From NCBI GenBank assembly GCA_017569285.1, contig CP069419.1, positions 930,001 through 994,000 of the forward strand: a stretch of 64,000 nt of DNA. Reading direction: 5' to 3'. Position 1 is the stretch's first letter. The number at the start of each line of letters is the position of its first letter. The notes under the pieces were generated by a model. The model saw only the letters and a list, made by a program, of their open reading frames with translations. It had not been told where the DNA came from and searched no databases. The translations under genes were made by a program, and so were the position numbers. This document shows positions 8,789 to 18,002 of the stretch, piece after piece. Origin of the DNA: Clostridiales bacterium. Its GTDB lineage: Bacteria; Bacillota; Clostridia; Christensenellales; Aristaeellaceae.

Positions 8789-9486
8789 GCGTATGCATCA
8801 AGGATCTGATCCAGAACATGAACCTGGTGATCGGCTGCGCGGTTGGCTGTCCGTACTGTTATGCCCGGAACAACGTGAAGCGGTATCACATGATCGACGA
8901 CTTTTCACAGCCGGAATTCTTTCCCGGAAAGCTGCGGATGATGGACAAGCCGCGCCCACAGAACTTCCTGCTGACAGGTATGAGTGACCTGGCGGGCTGG
9001 AAACTGGAGTGGCGCGAGGAGGTATTCGCAAAGATTCGGGATAATCCCCGGCATCAGTTCCTGTTTCTCAGCAAACGCCCCGATCTGCTGGATATCAGTA
9101 CGGATCTGGACAATGCCTGGTTCGGCGTTACGGTCACCCGAAAAGCGGAGCTTTGGCGCATCGAAGCGCTTCGGGAAAAAATAAAGGCAAAACATTATCA
9201 CGTGACCTTCGAACCGTTGTTCGATGACCCCGGCACGGTCAACCTGTCTGGTATCGGCTGGATTGTCGTCGGCACCATGACCGGAGCTCAGAGTCGGAAG
9301 GTTCACACTGAGCCCGCGTGGGCATATTCCCTGACGGAACAGGCGCACAGCCATCACATACCTGTCTTCTGGAAAGAGGATCTCGTTCCGATCATGGGCG
9401 AAGAACAGATGATCCAGGAGCTGCCGGAGGCATTCAATCACGTACTGGAGGAACAGAGAGCATGGAACAGCCGGAAATCAAAGTAG
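8785..9486 (+). CDS. Radical SAM mobile pair protein A
   Basis: A 233-residue compact radical-SAM enzyme. The 4Fe-4S/SAM motif is C18-x3-C22-x2-C25 in 'IGCAVGCPYCYARNN'. A further segment 'FLFLSKRPDLL...NAWFGVTVT' is typical of the phage Gp37/Gp68-like radical-SAM branch. The C-terminus lacks auxiliary Cys clusters. It matches the family named 'radical SAM mobile pair protein A', always found with a B partner on mobile elements; the reaction is unknown. ATGA overlap with marR and a 25-bp overlap with the B gene indicate coupled synthesis. Confidence 0.85.
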   Translation: MSVCIKDLIQNMNLVIGCAVGCPYCYARNNVKRYHMIDDFSQPEFFPGKLRMMDKPRPQNFLLTGMSDLAGWKLEWREEVFAKIRDNPRHQFLFLSKRPDLLDISTDLDNAWFGVTVTRKAELWRIEALREKIKAKHYHVTFEPLFDDPGTVNLSGIGWIVVGTMTGAQSRKVHTEPAWAYSLTEQAHSHHIPVFWKEDLVPIMGEEQMIQELPEAFNHVLEEQRAWNSRKSK

Positions 9487-10385
9487 GATTTGTCCAGACG
9501 AAGAGCATCATGACCAAGTCGAATGGGCCGCTGGGCGGGTATTCGGTCAACCCGTATGTGGGCTGTCCCCATGCCTGCAAATACTGCTATGCCAGCTTTA
9601 TGAAGCGGTTTACCGGGCATACCGAGGATTGGGGCACCTTCATGGATGTGAAGGAATGGCCCGCCATCACCAATCCGCAGAAATATGCCGGGCAGAAGGT
9701 GATCGTCGGCACGGTGACCGACGGATATAACCCGTTGGAGGAGAAGTTCGGAAAGACCCGCCTTCTTCTGGAACAGCTGAAGGACAGCGGCGCGGATATC
9801 CTGATCTGCACCAAATCCGATCTCGTCCTGCGGGATATGGATCTGCTGACGGAGATCAACAAGCGGAACCGGCTGACGGTTTCATGGTCGGTGAACACGC
9901 TGGATGAAAATTTCAAAAACGATATGGACGCGGCGGTCAGCATCGAAAGACGTCTCGCGGCTATGAAGCAGGTCTACGACGCGGGCATCCGGACGGTATG
10001 CTTCATTTCGCCGGTATTTCCCGGGATCACGGACATTGAGGCGATCTTCGAACGGGCGAAGGATCAGTGCGACCTGGTCTGGCTGGAGAACCTGAACCTG
10101 CGCGGCGGATTCAAGAAGACGATCATGGACTATATCGCGGCGAAGTATCCGCATCTGATGCCGCTGTATGAGGAGATCTACGGAAAGCGGAATCGCGGCT
10201 ATTTTGAAGCCCTCGAAAAGAAAGCCGAAGAGATGGCTCACAGATACGGCTGCCGCTTCGTGGATAATGAAACGCCCTACGAGCGCGTACCGCAGGGGCA
10301 TCCGACCATCGTGGACTACTTCTATCATGAAGAGGTTCGAGGCTCCCAGAATACGGGAGTTCGAAATAAGAAGGAGGAAAACTGA
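9462..10385 (+). CDS. Radical SAM mobile pair protein B
   Basis: A 307-residue radical-SAM protein with C35-x3-C39-x2-C42 in 'VGCPHACKYCYASFM' and the SplB-like segments 'VIVGTVTDGYNPLEEKF', 'DILICTKSDLVLRDMDLL' and 'VSWSVNTLD'. ATG 9462 with GGAGG at 9447 is chosen; the frame is open to 9318 inside gene A. It is the partner of protein A. The fold is close to spore photoproduct lyase-like enzymes, but no DNA-repair role is shown. Substrate unknown. Confidence 0.85.
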   Translation: MEQPEIKVGFVQTKSIMTKSNGPLGGYSVNPYVGCPHACKYCYASFMKRFTGHTEDWGTFMDVKEWPAITNPQKYAGQKVIVGTVTDGYNPLEEKFGKTRLLLEQLKDSGADILICTKSDLVLRDMDLLTEINKRNRLTVSWSVNTLDENFKNDMDAAVSIERRLAAMKQVYDAGIRTVCFISPVFPGITDIEAIFERAKDQCDLVWLENLNLRGGFKKTIMDYIAAKYPHLMPLYEEIYGKRNRGYFEALEKKAEEMAHRYGCRFVDNETPYERVPQGHPTIVDYFYHEEVRGSQNTGVRNKKEEN

Positions 10386-10386
10386 C

Positions 10387-10740
10387 ATGGCAAACTTCAG
10401 CAAGTGGAACGCAAAGCAGGACCCGAGAACCGAACTGCACGACGTACTGGGACTGACCGGCGCGGAGATCAGCATCAACAACCTTCCCGCAGGCGCGGGT
10501 GTGCCTTTCGTACACACCCATAAGAAGAATGAGGAAATCTACATCATCCTGTCCGGCAAGGGCAGCGCTGTACTCGACGGCGAAAAAGTTGATTTTGCCG
10601 CCGGAGATGTGATCAGGGTAGCGCCCGCAGTGAAGCGGCAGTTCAGCGCCGCCGCCGATTCACCTGTCAGCTGGGCCTGTATTCAGGTTCGGGAGAATTC
10701 CCTCGAAGAGTATACTGCCGGGGATGCTGTCATCGGATAA
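10387..10740 (+). CDS. Small cupin protein
   Basis: A 117-residue single-domain cupin. Motif 1 is 'FVHTHKKNEEIYIILSGKG' (His, His and Glu metal ligands) and motif 2 is 'FAAGDVIRVAPAVKRQF', where the usual final His is a Lys/Arg region. AAGGAGG precedes ATG 10387, which follows the radical-SAM B stop by one base, so it is the fourth gene of this operon. It may be a sensor or a small metal-dependent enzyme acting with the pair; this is inference from position. Confidence 0.8.
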   Translation: MANFSKWNAKQDPRTELHDVLGLTGAEISINNLPAGAGVPFVHTHKKNEEIYIILSGKGSAVLDGEKVDFAAGDVIRVAPAVKRQFSAAADSPVSWACIQVRENSLEEYTAGDAVIG

Positions 10741-10744
10741 GACA

Positions 10745-11333
10745 GGATCACAGTCAACGAGAGTTTCATGGTAGAAACGTTACGATGTGGATTGTGGTAT
10801 TTTGCATGCTGTTCAATGGCGGAACCATTCCCTGGTACATGTGCATGAAGAATTATGGCATGATGGACAACATGGCTGGCCTGATCCTAAGTGGCAGTCT
10901 CCCCGTATATAATGTGATACTGATGATGAATTTTTTCAGAAACTTTCCGAAGGATGTCGAGGAGGCTGCCATAATGGATGGCGCAGGAAAATGGCGGACT
11001 CTTTTCCAAATTGTTGTTCCCTGCTCCAAATCCGTTATCGCTACAATTACCCTGTTCGTCAGTATTTACTATTGGAATGAATACTTTCAGGGGCTTGTGC
11101 TTTCCAATTCAGAATCACATTATCCACTGCAAACCTACATCCGCCAGATTGTTGTCAGTATCCCGATGGGAGTAAATCTGACAACGGAACAAATGATTAA
11201 GATGAACCAGCTGTCCAACAAGTCCCTGAATGCGGCGAAAGTATTTATTACGATTATTCCCATGCTCGCGGTTGATCCGTTTATTCAGAAATACTTCGTA
11301 ACGGGGATTATGATCGGTTCTGTTAAGGAATAA
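10745..11333 (+). pseudogene. 5'-truncated carbohydrate ABC permease (CUT1, LplC/MalG type)
   Basis: The reading frame encodes the C-terminal two-thirds of a sugar ABC permease, including the EAA loop 'EEAAIMDGAGKWRTLFQIVVP' and the end 'FIQKYFVTGIMIGSVKE'. Homology-like coding continues upstream of the first ATG (10785) as 'REFHGRNVT', without any start, to the cupin boundary at ~10745. The N-terminal ~110 residues are therefore gone, and so are its ABC partners. It is a joint between the radical-SAM cassette and a sugar-utilisation fragment. Confidence 0.75.
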
Positions 11334-11347
11334 AAGGGAGGCATGTC

Positions 11348-13144
11348 ATGAGTCACTGGGTTTTAGAAGAAAAAAACGGCTCTCTGGCAAAGATCACTTT
11401 TGCAGATGACCCATTCCGCATGAACTGGGTAAATGAGCCTCATCTCTGGGGAGAGATGGCTGCACCCAATGGCATCTCCTGCACCTCTGCTCGAACTATC
11501 CTTCAGGATGATACGCTTGAGGAAACCTATATCTTTACGAACGAATCGCAGGAAACCATTTTCTGTGATGCGGGTAGCGTGTCCATTTCGCTTCCGCTGA
11601 ATGATAATTATTTGGCTGCGGATATCTGCCTGCCCCAGCGCTGCCATGCTCATGTCTGGTGCGGCGGAGAAGTCTCCTGGGTGCTTGCGATTCGAATGGG
11701 CGGCCAAGCTCCACATTTGGGAATGATTCTCACACAGGGATCTTTGGAAAGCTACAGCATCCAGCGCAGTTTAACGGAAAGTCACTGTGTCAGCAATACG
11801 CGAGGGGTCATTTTGCTTCATCCAAAAGAGTTTTCTCTGGCTCCTGAAGAAAAAAAGATCCTTCGGTGGAGGCTGTTTCGCCATGAGGGAATAGAAGACT
11901 GGAAGCGCATTCTGAAAGCATACTTTGGTTCGCTTTACATCACTTCCGAGCAATGGGTCGCTTTTCATTACGATAAAGTAAAATGGAACGGAGGATTCGT
12001 GGACACTAGCCGAACGGGAGAGATTTGTCAAACGTTCCAGTCAAACGGAAAATCAACCACTGCTTGCTGGCGAATCATGCCGCCTGCAACTGAGTTGCTG
12101 CGCCGCCGGGCCCAGTTTATTGTAGAAAAGCAACAGTGTATGGATACTTCCTCCCATTTATGCGGGGCATATCTGATTTACGATAATGAAACAAACAAGC
12201 TGTGCTACAGTCATGACATTCCTGATCATAACAGCGCAAGAGAACGTTTGGGGATGGGTGCTTTAGTCGCTTTGGCCTGTCGGTATTTCCACGATGCTGC
12301 ATTGGAGAAGAGTCTCTGGAATTACGCAGATTTTATTCTCAGGGAAATCTATGAAGAAAAAATCCATACTGTCTATGACGATGCTGGCTATATGGAAGAA
12401 AGACACCGCCTGTATAACGAAGCATGGGTCGCTGTGTTCTTTATGGAACTATTCCGAGTTACTCATGAACCTGTATGGATAAAACGGGCCGCTGATGTAA
12501 TGGAAAACTATTATGATCGTGGTGGTGACAGATTCTATGCCATTGGCATTCCCATGACTAGTATTGTTGCGCTGCTAAAAGAAGCCGGCATGACTGACCG
12601 TGCAGAAGACATGCGGCACCTGTTTATCCATCATGCAGAGAAAATCGCAGACATTGGAATTCATTATCCTACAAGCGAAGTGGATTATGAGCAGAGTATC
12701 GTCGCACCTGCAGTGAACATGCTGCTAATGGGTTATCAGCTCAGTGGAAAGCAGGCATTACTTTCTGCAGCAAGGGAACAGATGAAACTTTTGATACTAT
12801 TCCAGGGAATGCAGCCTGATTATCATTTCAACGAGGTGGCGATCAGACACTGGGATGGATACTGGTTTGGAAAACGGCATATGCTGGGAGATACTTTTCC
12901 GCATTATTGGAGCAGCCTCAGCGGCTTGGCATTCGAACGTTATGGGCATATTACCGGTGAAAAGGAATGGCTGGTCAGGGCAGAAAAAAATCTTAGAGGA
13001 AGCCTTCCTCTCTTCTTTGAGGATGGAAGTGCAAGCTGTGCCATGGTTTATCCCAGAAGTGTAAACGGGGTCACCGCTCATTTCTACGACCCGTGGGCCA
13101 ATGATCAAGATTGGGGCCTATACTATTATTTTCAAAGAGAATAA
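11348..13144 (+). CDS. Putative glycoside hydrolase-like protein (beta-sandwich plus alpha/alpha toroid)
   Basis: A 598-residue cytoplasmic protein with no signal peptide. The N-terminal ~220 residues are beta-rich. From about 250 on, helix pairs resemble six-hairpin glycosidases ('AQFIVEKQQCMDTSSHLCGAYLIYD', 'MGALVALACRYF', 'LYNEAWVAVFFMELFRVT', 'HDPWANDQDW'-like end). GGGAGG precedes ATG 11348. It follows a sugar ABC permease by 14 bp, as such hydrolases do in oligosaccharide operons. No characterised family is recognised, so substrate and catalytic residues are not assigned. Confidence 0.6.
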   Translation: MSHWVLEEKNGSLAKITFADDPFRMNWVNEPHLWGEMAAPNGISCTSARTILQDDTLEETYIFTNESQETIFCDAGSVSISLPLNDNYLAADICLPQRCHAHVWCGGEVSWVLAIRMGGQAPHLGMILTQGSLESYSIQRSLTESHCVSNTRGVILLHPKEFSLAPEEKKILRWRLFRHEGIEDWKRILKAYFGSLYITSEQWVAFHYDKVKWNGGFVDTSRTGEICQTFQSNGKSTTACWRIMPPATELLRRRAQFIVEKQQCMDTSSHLCGAYLIYDNETNKLCYSHDIPDHNSARERLGMGALVALACRYFHDAALEKSLWNYADFILREIYEEKIHTVYDDAGYMEERHRLYNEAWVAVFFMELFRVTHEPVWIKRAADVMENYYDRGGDRFYAIGIPMTSIVALLKEAGMTDRAEDMRHLFIHHAEKIADIGIHYPTSEVDYEQSIVAPAVNMLLMGYQLSGKQALLSAAREQMKLLILFQGMQPDYHFNEVAIRHWDGYWFGKRHMLGDTFPHYWSSLSGLAFERYGHITGEKEWLVRAEKNLRGSLPLFFEDGSASCAMVYPRSVNGVTAHFYDPWANDQDWGLYYYFQRE

Positions 13145-13153
13145 GCAGTGAAT

Positions 13154-13180
13154 TACCCCAACTTGCGGGGGTATTTTTTG
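13154..13180 (+). terminator. Terminator after the putative hydrolase
   Basis: TACCCC / GGGGGTA stem with loop AACTTGC followed by TTTTTT, 10 bp after the stop codon. Confidence 0.75.
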
Positions 13181-13242
13181 CGGAAATCGCTTTTCTCTTC
13201 CGAGTTTTCTTGCCAACAGGTGTCCCGATAAGCTGGAAGTTG

Positions 13243-13742
13243 TCAGTTCAAATGGGTCTTGTAACAGAGATAATTTCCGATGCATTCAAGTCCACATTCC
13301 TTCGCAACTTTTTCATATTCCTCATCGCAAAAAAACGTCATCACGTTGCCCTTTCGATGCTTGGCATCAGACAACGCCGCCTGCAGTAATTCCTTAAACA
13401 CTTCCGCATCATAATGTAAGGCACAGATAGTGTATAATTATCACATTTATTCTCAATCCATGTAAGTTTATCTGTCCTGACTATTCTACACGTGCTATTA
13501 ATATAGTCGCTTTCTTCGCCTCTTTGATTAAACATGGCGGAACAATAAGGGAATAAATCTCCATTTTTAACACTTTTCAAATCTGGCATGTCTGAATTAT
13601 TTAGCCGTATTTCCAGAATGTTACTTTTATCTGGTGACACCGAAATTGCAATCAAATTTGGTGAGTCATCAGATAATACCCACTTCAAATAATCATCTTT
13701 TGCGATTGCAACAGAATCCTTCACATCCAGGGGGATGCCCAC
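13243..13742 (-). pseudogene. Frameshifted hypothetical gene, possible acetyltransferase end
   Basis: On the minus strand a frame from 13742 (MGIPLDVKDSVAIAKDDYLKW) runs to about 13430. The protein-like sequence then continues in another frame as 'HYDAEVFKELLQAALSDAK' and 'FFCDEEYEKVAKECGLECIG', ending at 13243 with 'NYLCYKTHLN'. A one-base shift lies within about 13413-13436. The tail looks like the last strand/helix of a GNAT-type protein, but this is weak. The gene is more AT-rich than the neighbouring GC-rich block and lies isolated in the island. Confidence 0.5.
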
Positions 13743-13825
13743 ACATTTGTTAATGTATGAAACTGGTAAAAACAGTTCAATACAATGCTTGAGATTTGGT
13801 ACAGCATTTACCGCATTTCGTTACC

Positions 13826-14975
13826 CTGGCGGCCCAAGGGCGCATCGCCGCCCAACACCGGGACGGTGTTTCCGCGTTTGGCCATATGCCAACCGGAACC
13901 GGGCCCGGTTTGTGGCGAGCACATGCGCCCACAGGCCGGGGGGAGGGGCGGGCGAAAAGCACGGGCAGTGCGGGCGGAGCAGCCGAGCTACCGAAGTGAG
14001 CGGGACCCGGCCGGCGGGCCGTTTGCGGCGCAGGCGCCGAAGGGGCTCCGGGGCCCCACGGCGACTATTGCGCCGCACCGGAAAGCCGGAGAGGGGCTCC
14101 GAGGAAGCGAGGCCCGCCCGTGCGCCCGTGCCTGAGCCGGCGGAGAGAGACTCCGACGAGGGAGCGAATGCCTTCTAGGGCGAAGCGACAGGACTCGCAG
14201 AGGAGGCGCACGCGATAGCTGGCGGGAGGCGAAGCGGCGGTGCGCAGACCGGCGGCGAAAAAAGCCCGGAGGAGAAGCGGGCGAACCGCCGACGACCGCC
14301 ATTGGCGGGAGTTTCGTCGGCGGTGAGGTCAACCGAGACAGAGCGGCGGCAGCCGTAATGCCGCCGCGACAATCGAGGTTGCGGAAAGCCGAACTACCGA
14401 CGCGAGCGGGACCCGGCCGCGCCGAACATGCGGAACACAAGCCGAAGGGGCTCCGGGGCCCCACGGCGCAGATGGGCCGCACAGACGGCGCGGAGAGGGG
14501 CTCCGAGGAAGTGAGGCCCGCGCCGACTACCGGGCCGCGCCGCCGGGCAAGAGAGCCTGCGCCACGACGGGCACCGCCAGCGGCTAGCGTGCAGACGACC
14601 TGCGGTCCTGGAGCGAGCCCTGACAGGAGCGACCGAGGAGGCGGCGGCGCGACAGCCGGCGAAGCTGTGTATGGATCCAAGCTCCTGCGGGTCATGCGAA
14701 TCGCAGCGCTGGCGACATAGCAGCATGACAATACAAGATTGGAAAAGGACACAAGCAGGGCCTACGGGCGCACAGCCGCCCAATGCCGGGGCGGTTTCCG
14801 CGTTTGGCAGAATGCCAATGCGGAACCGGAGCCGGATTGTGGCCAGGCTATGCGACCGCAGGCCCGGGGGATGCGGACAGAGCTGCACCCGGAGATCAGA
14901 TTGGAAAAGGCGTCAGGTTTGTGCGGGAGCCGGCGAGCGGAGCGGAGCGCAGCGCAGCGAGCCCTGAAGTCTTCC
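13826..14975. repeat. GC-rich, repeat-built, hairpin-rich block of unknown function
   Basis: About 1.15 kb of strongly G+C-biased sequence, between AT-rich flanks, with no convincing gene in six frames. It contains diverged direct repeats: R1 13826-13942 versus 14758-14870, R2 13982-14118 versus 14388-14520, and a short 'GATTGGAAAAGG' at 14737 and 14900. Strong hairpins occur in and between them: CCGCCGACGA...TCGTCGGCGG (14286-14322), GCGGCGGC...GCCGCCGC (14343-14368), CGGAG-AGGGG-CTCCG in both R2 copies, and TTGGC-N5-GCCAA in both R1 copies, where the loop differs but the stem is kept. This looks like structured RNA or a structured DNA element. Strand and function are unknown. Confidence 0.6.
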
Positions 14976-15112
14976 TGTTATGCTCCTGATCATGCTCATC
15001 AGGGAAATACCCGGAATCGTTATGAATCAATCATCGTGGCAGAGTCATTCGAAAAAAGGCCCTGTTAATCATCTGTTAGCAGGTATTATCCGGGCATATC
15101 GGTACCTATCCT

Positions 15113-15384
15113 GGCTGACAGTATGCTGACAGTAAAATGACAATGGTTTGGAACTACTGTCAGCTCCGGAGCCTTTGAAATATAAGGGCCTTTCCGGATT
15201 CACTGACAGTACTGACACTTTTTCCAATTCCTTTACCCACAGTTTTATAATCATCACCATATATTTGATTTTCGGATTCTTGCTGAGAAGTTCAAAAAAC
15301 TGTCAGAAGTGTCAGCCGATTCGCGTCCAACCCTTGTGTTTATTGCATTCTGTCGGCTGACAGTCTCCTGACAGAACTGACAGT
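15113..15384. other. Putative replication origin: CTGACAGT iterons flanking an AT-rich core
   Basis: At least eight copies of CTGACAGT or its reverse complement, some with one mismatch, form two clusters: 15115-15218 and 15299-15384. Between them lies an AT-rich stretch (about 15228-15298) with the TTTTATAATCATCACC and ATATATTTGATTTT tracts. The block abuts the 3' end of the primase-helicase gene. This is the arrangement of staphylococcal pathogenicity-island origins, where Rep binds iterons on both sides of an AT-rich melting site. Function is inferred from layout. Confidence 0.7.
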
Positions 15385-15387
15385 TTA

Positions 15388-17664
15388 TCAGAAGAAACCG
15401 TATTCCGCATTCGTTTCCGCATTGAGCATCAGATTCCGGTAGTATGTTCCGGATTCCTTGTGGACTGTCATCCCCGCATAAGAGGTGCCCAGGTGAGAGG
15501 CCAGAATGTCCCGGAATTCCTTGGCTGTTTTCGCATATCCGTTGTTGTTATCAGCACACCATTGCCGATATGCCCGGTAGATCTGGCTGACAGTCATATT
15601 ACTGCGCTTATTTCCTGTACACTCGCACATGCATTCTTCATAGAACCCAACGACCGTACTGTTGTCCTTTATGTATTCCTGCCGAGCGGCTTTCACGCTT
15701 TCCGGCTCAGAAAAGCGATAGCCATTCCGCAGAACTTCCTGGAGGGCGCGGACCGCTTTATACAGGATCCCCTCCCGCTCTTCATACAGTTTGTCCACCA
15801 GGTTTTTGTCCTGTTTCTCTTTCGGAATGGTGTTAGGACAGCGGACGATCATAATCCGGTCATAGACCCATTTGCCATCATCCCCGCCGAACTTCGGAGG
15901 ACGGTTCATACAGAACCACAGAAGACCGTTATAGGTATACTCAAAACCATGCTGGCCTTTGAATTCCGCAAAGAGGCTGTCTCCGCCGGTGATCATCTTG
16001 AACGTCTTCAGCTCCGCCATGGTCATGAAGCTCATGTCTGAACTGCCGGCGAGGCGCTTGTCGTATATCATCCCGGTACCGAAACGCGCCTCAATCTGCT
16101 GCAGGTCGATTCCGATGAAGTTCCCACGGCCGAGGATCTTCTCCACCAGGCTCTTCAGAACCGATTTGCCGCAGTCCCCGTCGCCGACCAGGAACAGAGC
16201 TTTCTTCATCCGCCAGCCTTTTACATTGGACACACAGGCCCCAATGAATTCCAGCAGAAGCTGTTTAACTTCCGGATCCCCGTTTGTGAGCGTATCCATA
16301 TACCGATCAAAAATGGGTGTGGGGATATCTTCCCCGGACCAGTCACAGGGAATCTGGATGGTCGAATTTAAATCCGGGGAATGCGGAAAAAGCATCAGCT
16401 TATCCGGAGTGACCTGCAGAATACCATTCCGGAAATTGATCAGGCTTTCATCCGCGTTCAAATCATCCTGGGCGACGTAGTTCAGGTCGGTGGTGAGCAG
16501 GCTGTACACTTCGTTGATCTTATTCATGGTGATCAGTTTCTCGTTATATTCCGCCACCGGCGCTTTGATGATCCCAAGCATCATTTCCCTGGAATACAGG
16601 CTGTAGCATCCGTTCTCATACACAAAGACCAGTGTTCCCTGCCGGCTGCTGTCCCGGACCAGGATATACGGAACGGTCTCCCGGATATACTTTGCAAGCA
16701 GCGGCGCGTCCAGGACCGCTTCCCCTTTCTTTGTGAACACAATGAAAGATGGATGATCCATCACGGACGGATGGAAAGAGCCGGTGCAGGATTCGATTGC
16801 TTTCCGGATCGTATCCCTGCGGTAATCCGGCCGGGACAGCCATTTTTCCCGGCAGAGGGCTGAAGCATTGAATATCGCTTCGATCAGGGCCGGATTGTTG
16901 CCGGCCCGGTATGCGATAATGCTGCACAGAGCCAGGTCCGCCTCGGAGGCGGAATTGTAACCAGATATATCCCCTTTATCATAAAGCTTTGAGAACTTGG
17001 CGCCGTTCTTCTGCCGCTGCAGGGACGCAACCACATCAAAGGCCGCAGCCTCAATTTCCTCCGCCGTCATCTCCGGAGTATTCTCCTCCGCCTGAACAGG
17101 GGCAGCCGGCAGATCCGTCTTCATTTCCTTTTCCAGCGTCAGGAGAACAGCATTCGTGCAGTCCCCGACCGGAATATCCCGGATCGGCATATCAGAAAAG
17201 GTCGCATACCGGTTTGTGAGCCCGCCGATGTACAGCTCCATCCCGTTATGGGGATTCTTCGTGTAGTACCCGGGAGCCAAGATGCGCTTCCCATCCTCAT
17301 CTACAGCCGTCGGAATGCGGGACAGGTCACACTTCCCGATAATGTGAACCCCTCCGCCGCTGACGGATACTTCCGCATAGGACGAAAACCGCGCCAGCAG
17401 TTCCTGCACGAGCGGATCATCCTGCGTCCGGTGGTCCACGTCCAGGAGAAAGTACCCTTTCGGAATCACAAAACCGATGCCGCTGTACCTCTTATCCTTC
17501 GCGGCTTTCTTTGCCGCGTCATACAGGACCCATTGCCGGCGGAATTTCCGGGTGGTTCCGGTCCGATAGCCGGTAACGGAGTACGGAACCTTCGCGTTCT
17601 CCCTGCCATTACTGTTTTCATATCGCCAGATGAGCCAGATCGGCTGATTCCTGAGTTCCTTCAT
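15388..17664 (-). CDS. Primase-helicase (primpol/D5_N plus SF3 helicase)
   Basis: About 758 residues. The N-terminal bifunctional primase-polymerase region carries 'FLLDVDHR' (acidic DxD pair), 'EVSVSGGGVHIIG' and 'ILAPGYYTKNPH'. The middle is a D5_N-type domain. The C-terminal superfamily-3 helicase has Walker A 'GDGDCGKSVLKSL', 'SDMSFM' and 'LLWFCMNRPPKF'. Such proteins start and unwind replication of phages, plasmids and satellite islands. ATG 17664 is preferred because GGAGGA lies ~9 bp upstream; the first ATG (17682) overlaps that RBS. It lies immediately beside the iteron block and downstream of the excisionase, as in phage satellites. Confidence 0.85.
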   Translation of the reverse strand: MKELRNQPIWLIWRYENSNGRENAKVPYSVTGYRTGTTRKFRRQWVLYDAAKKAAKDKRYSGIGFVIPKGYFLLDVDHRTQDDPLVQELLARFSSYAEVSVSGGGVHIIGKCDLSRIPTAVDEDGKRILAPGYYTKNPHNGMELYIGGLTNRYATFSDMPIRDIPVGDCTNAVLLTLEKEMKTDLPAAPVQAEENTPEMTAEEIEAAAFDVVASLQRQKNGAKFSKLYDKGDISGYNSASEADLALCSIIAYRAGNNPALIEAIFNASALCREKWLSRPDYRRDTIRKAIESCTGSFHPSVMDHPSFIVFTKKGEAVLDAPLLAKYIRETVPYILVRDSSRQGTLVFVYENGCYSLYSREMMLGIIKAPVAEYNEKLITMNKINEVYSLLTTDLNYVAQDDLNADESLINFRNGILQVTPDKLMLFPHSPDLNSTIQIPCDWSGEDIPTPIFDRYMDTLTNGDPEVKQLLLEFIGACVSNVKGWRMKKALFLVGDGDCGKSVLKSLVEKILGRGNFIGIDLQQIEARFGTGMIYDKRLAGSSDMSFMTMAELKTFKMITGGDSLFAEFKGQHGFEYTYNGLLWFCMNRPPKFGGDDGKWVYDRIMIVRCPNTIPKEKQDKNLVDKLYEEREGILYKAVRALQEVLRNGYRFSEPESVKAARQEYIKDNSTVVGFYEECMCECTGNKRSNMTVSQIYRAYRQWCADNNNGYAKTAKEFRDILASHLGTSYAGMTVHKESGTYYRNLMLNAETNAEYGFF

Positions 17665-17754
17665 AGGTATGCATTCCTCCATTGGTTCATGATTCGGGTA
17701 GCGGCAAAACCGGCAACTGTCATATAAGCGGCTGCAGCGGGCGCCGGAGCGCTG

Positions 17755-17958
17755 TCAGCCCATCTGGTCGATGACGGTCCCCATGCCGGTCACATTGCGG
17801 TCCATCCAGGCTTCCAGCTGCTTCCTGGGCACCAGCACGCGCCTGCCGATATGCAGAGTCGGGAAATCCGCCCGGCGGCTCAACTGGTACGCGATCTGGC
17901 GGGAAACTCCCAGCAGCTTTCCGGCTTCCTCCACAGAGAGGGTCAGTTTCTCGGTCAT
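17755..17958 (-). CDS. Excisionase-type helix-turn-helix protein
   Basis: A 67-residue MerR-like 'excisionase family' DNA-binding protein (LSVEEAGKLLGVSRQIAYQLSRRADFPTLHIGRRVLVPRKQLEAW). It is divergent from the repressor and leads the primase-helicase transcript, where such a protein directs excision or activates the early module. GGAAGG lies upstream of the ATG. Confidence 0.85.
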   Translation of the reverse strand: MTEKLTLSVEEAGKLLGVSRQIAYQLSRRADFPTLHIGRRVLVPRKQLEAWMDRNVTGMGTVIDQMG

Positions 17959-18002
17959 GTTTTTTACCTTCCTTCTGCCGGTTTTCCCGGCTTAATATTT
18001 AT

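Noticed and set aside
13988-14752. 254-aa minus-strand ORF and other long ORFs in the GC-rich block
   Set aside because: Low-complexity Pro/Arg/Ser/Ala translation, open on several frames because stop codons are rare at high G+C; no RBS and no domain pattern.
15113-15384. CTGACAGT repeats considered as a CRISPR or arm-site array
   Set aside because: Irregular spacing, both orientations, and location at the primase-helicase gene rather than at an att end fit origin iterons better.
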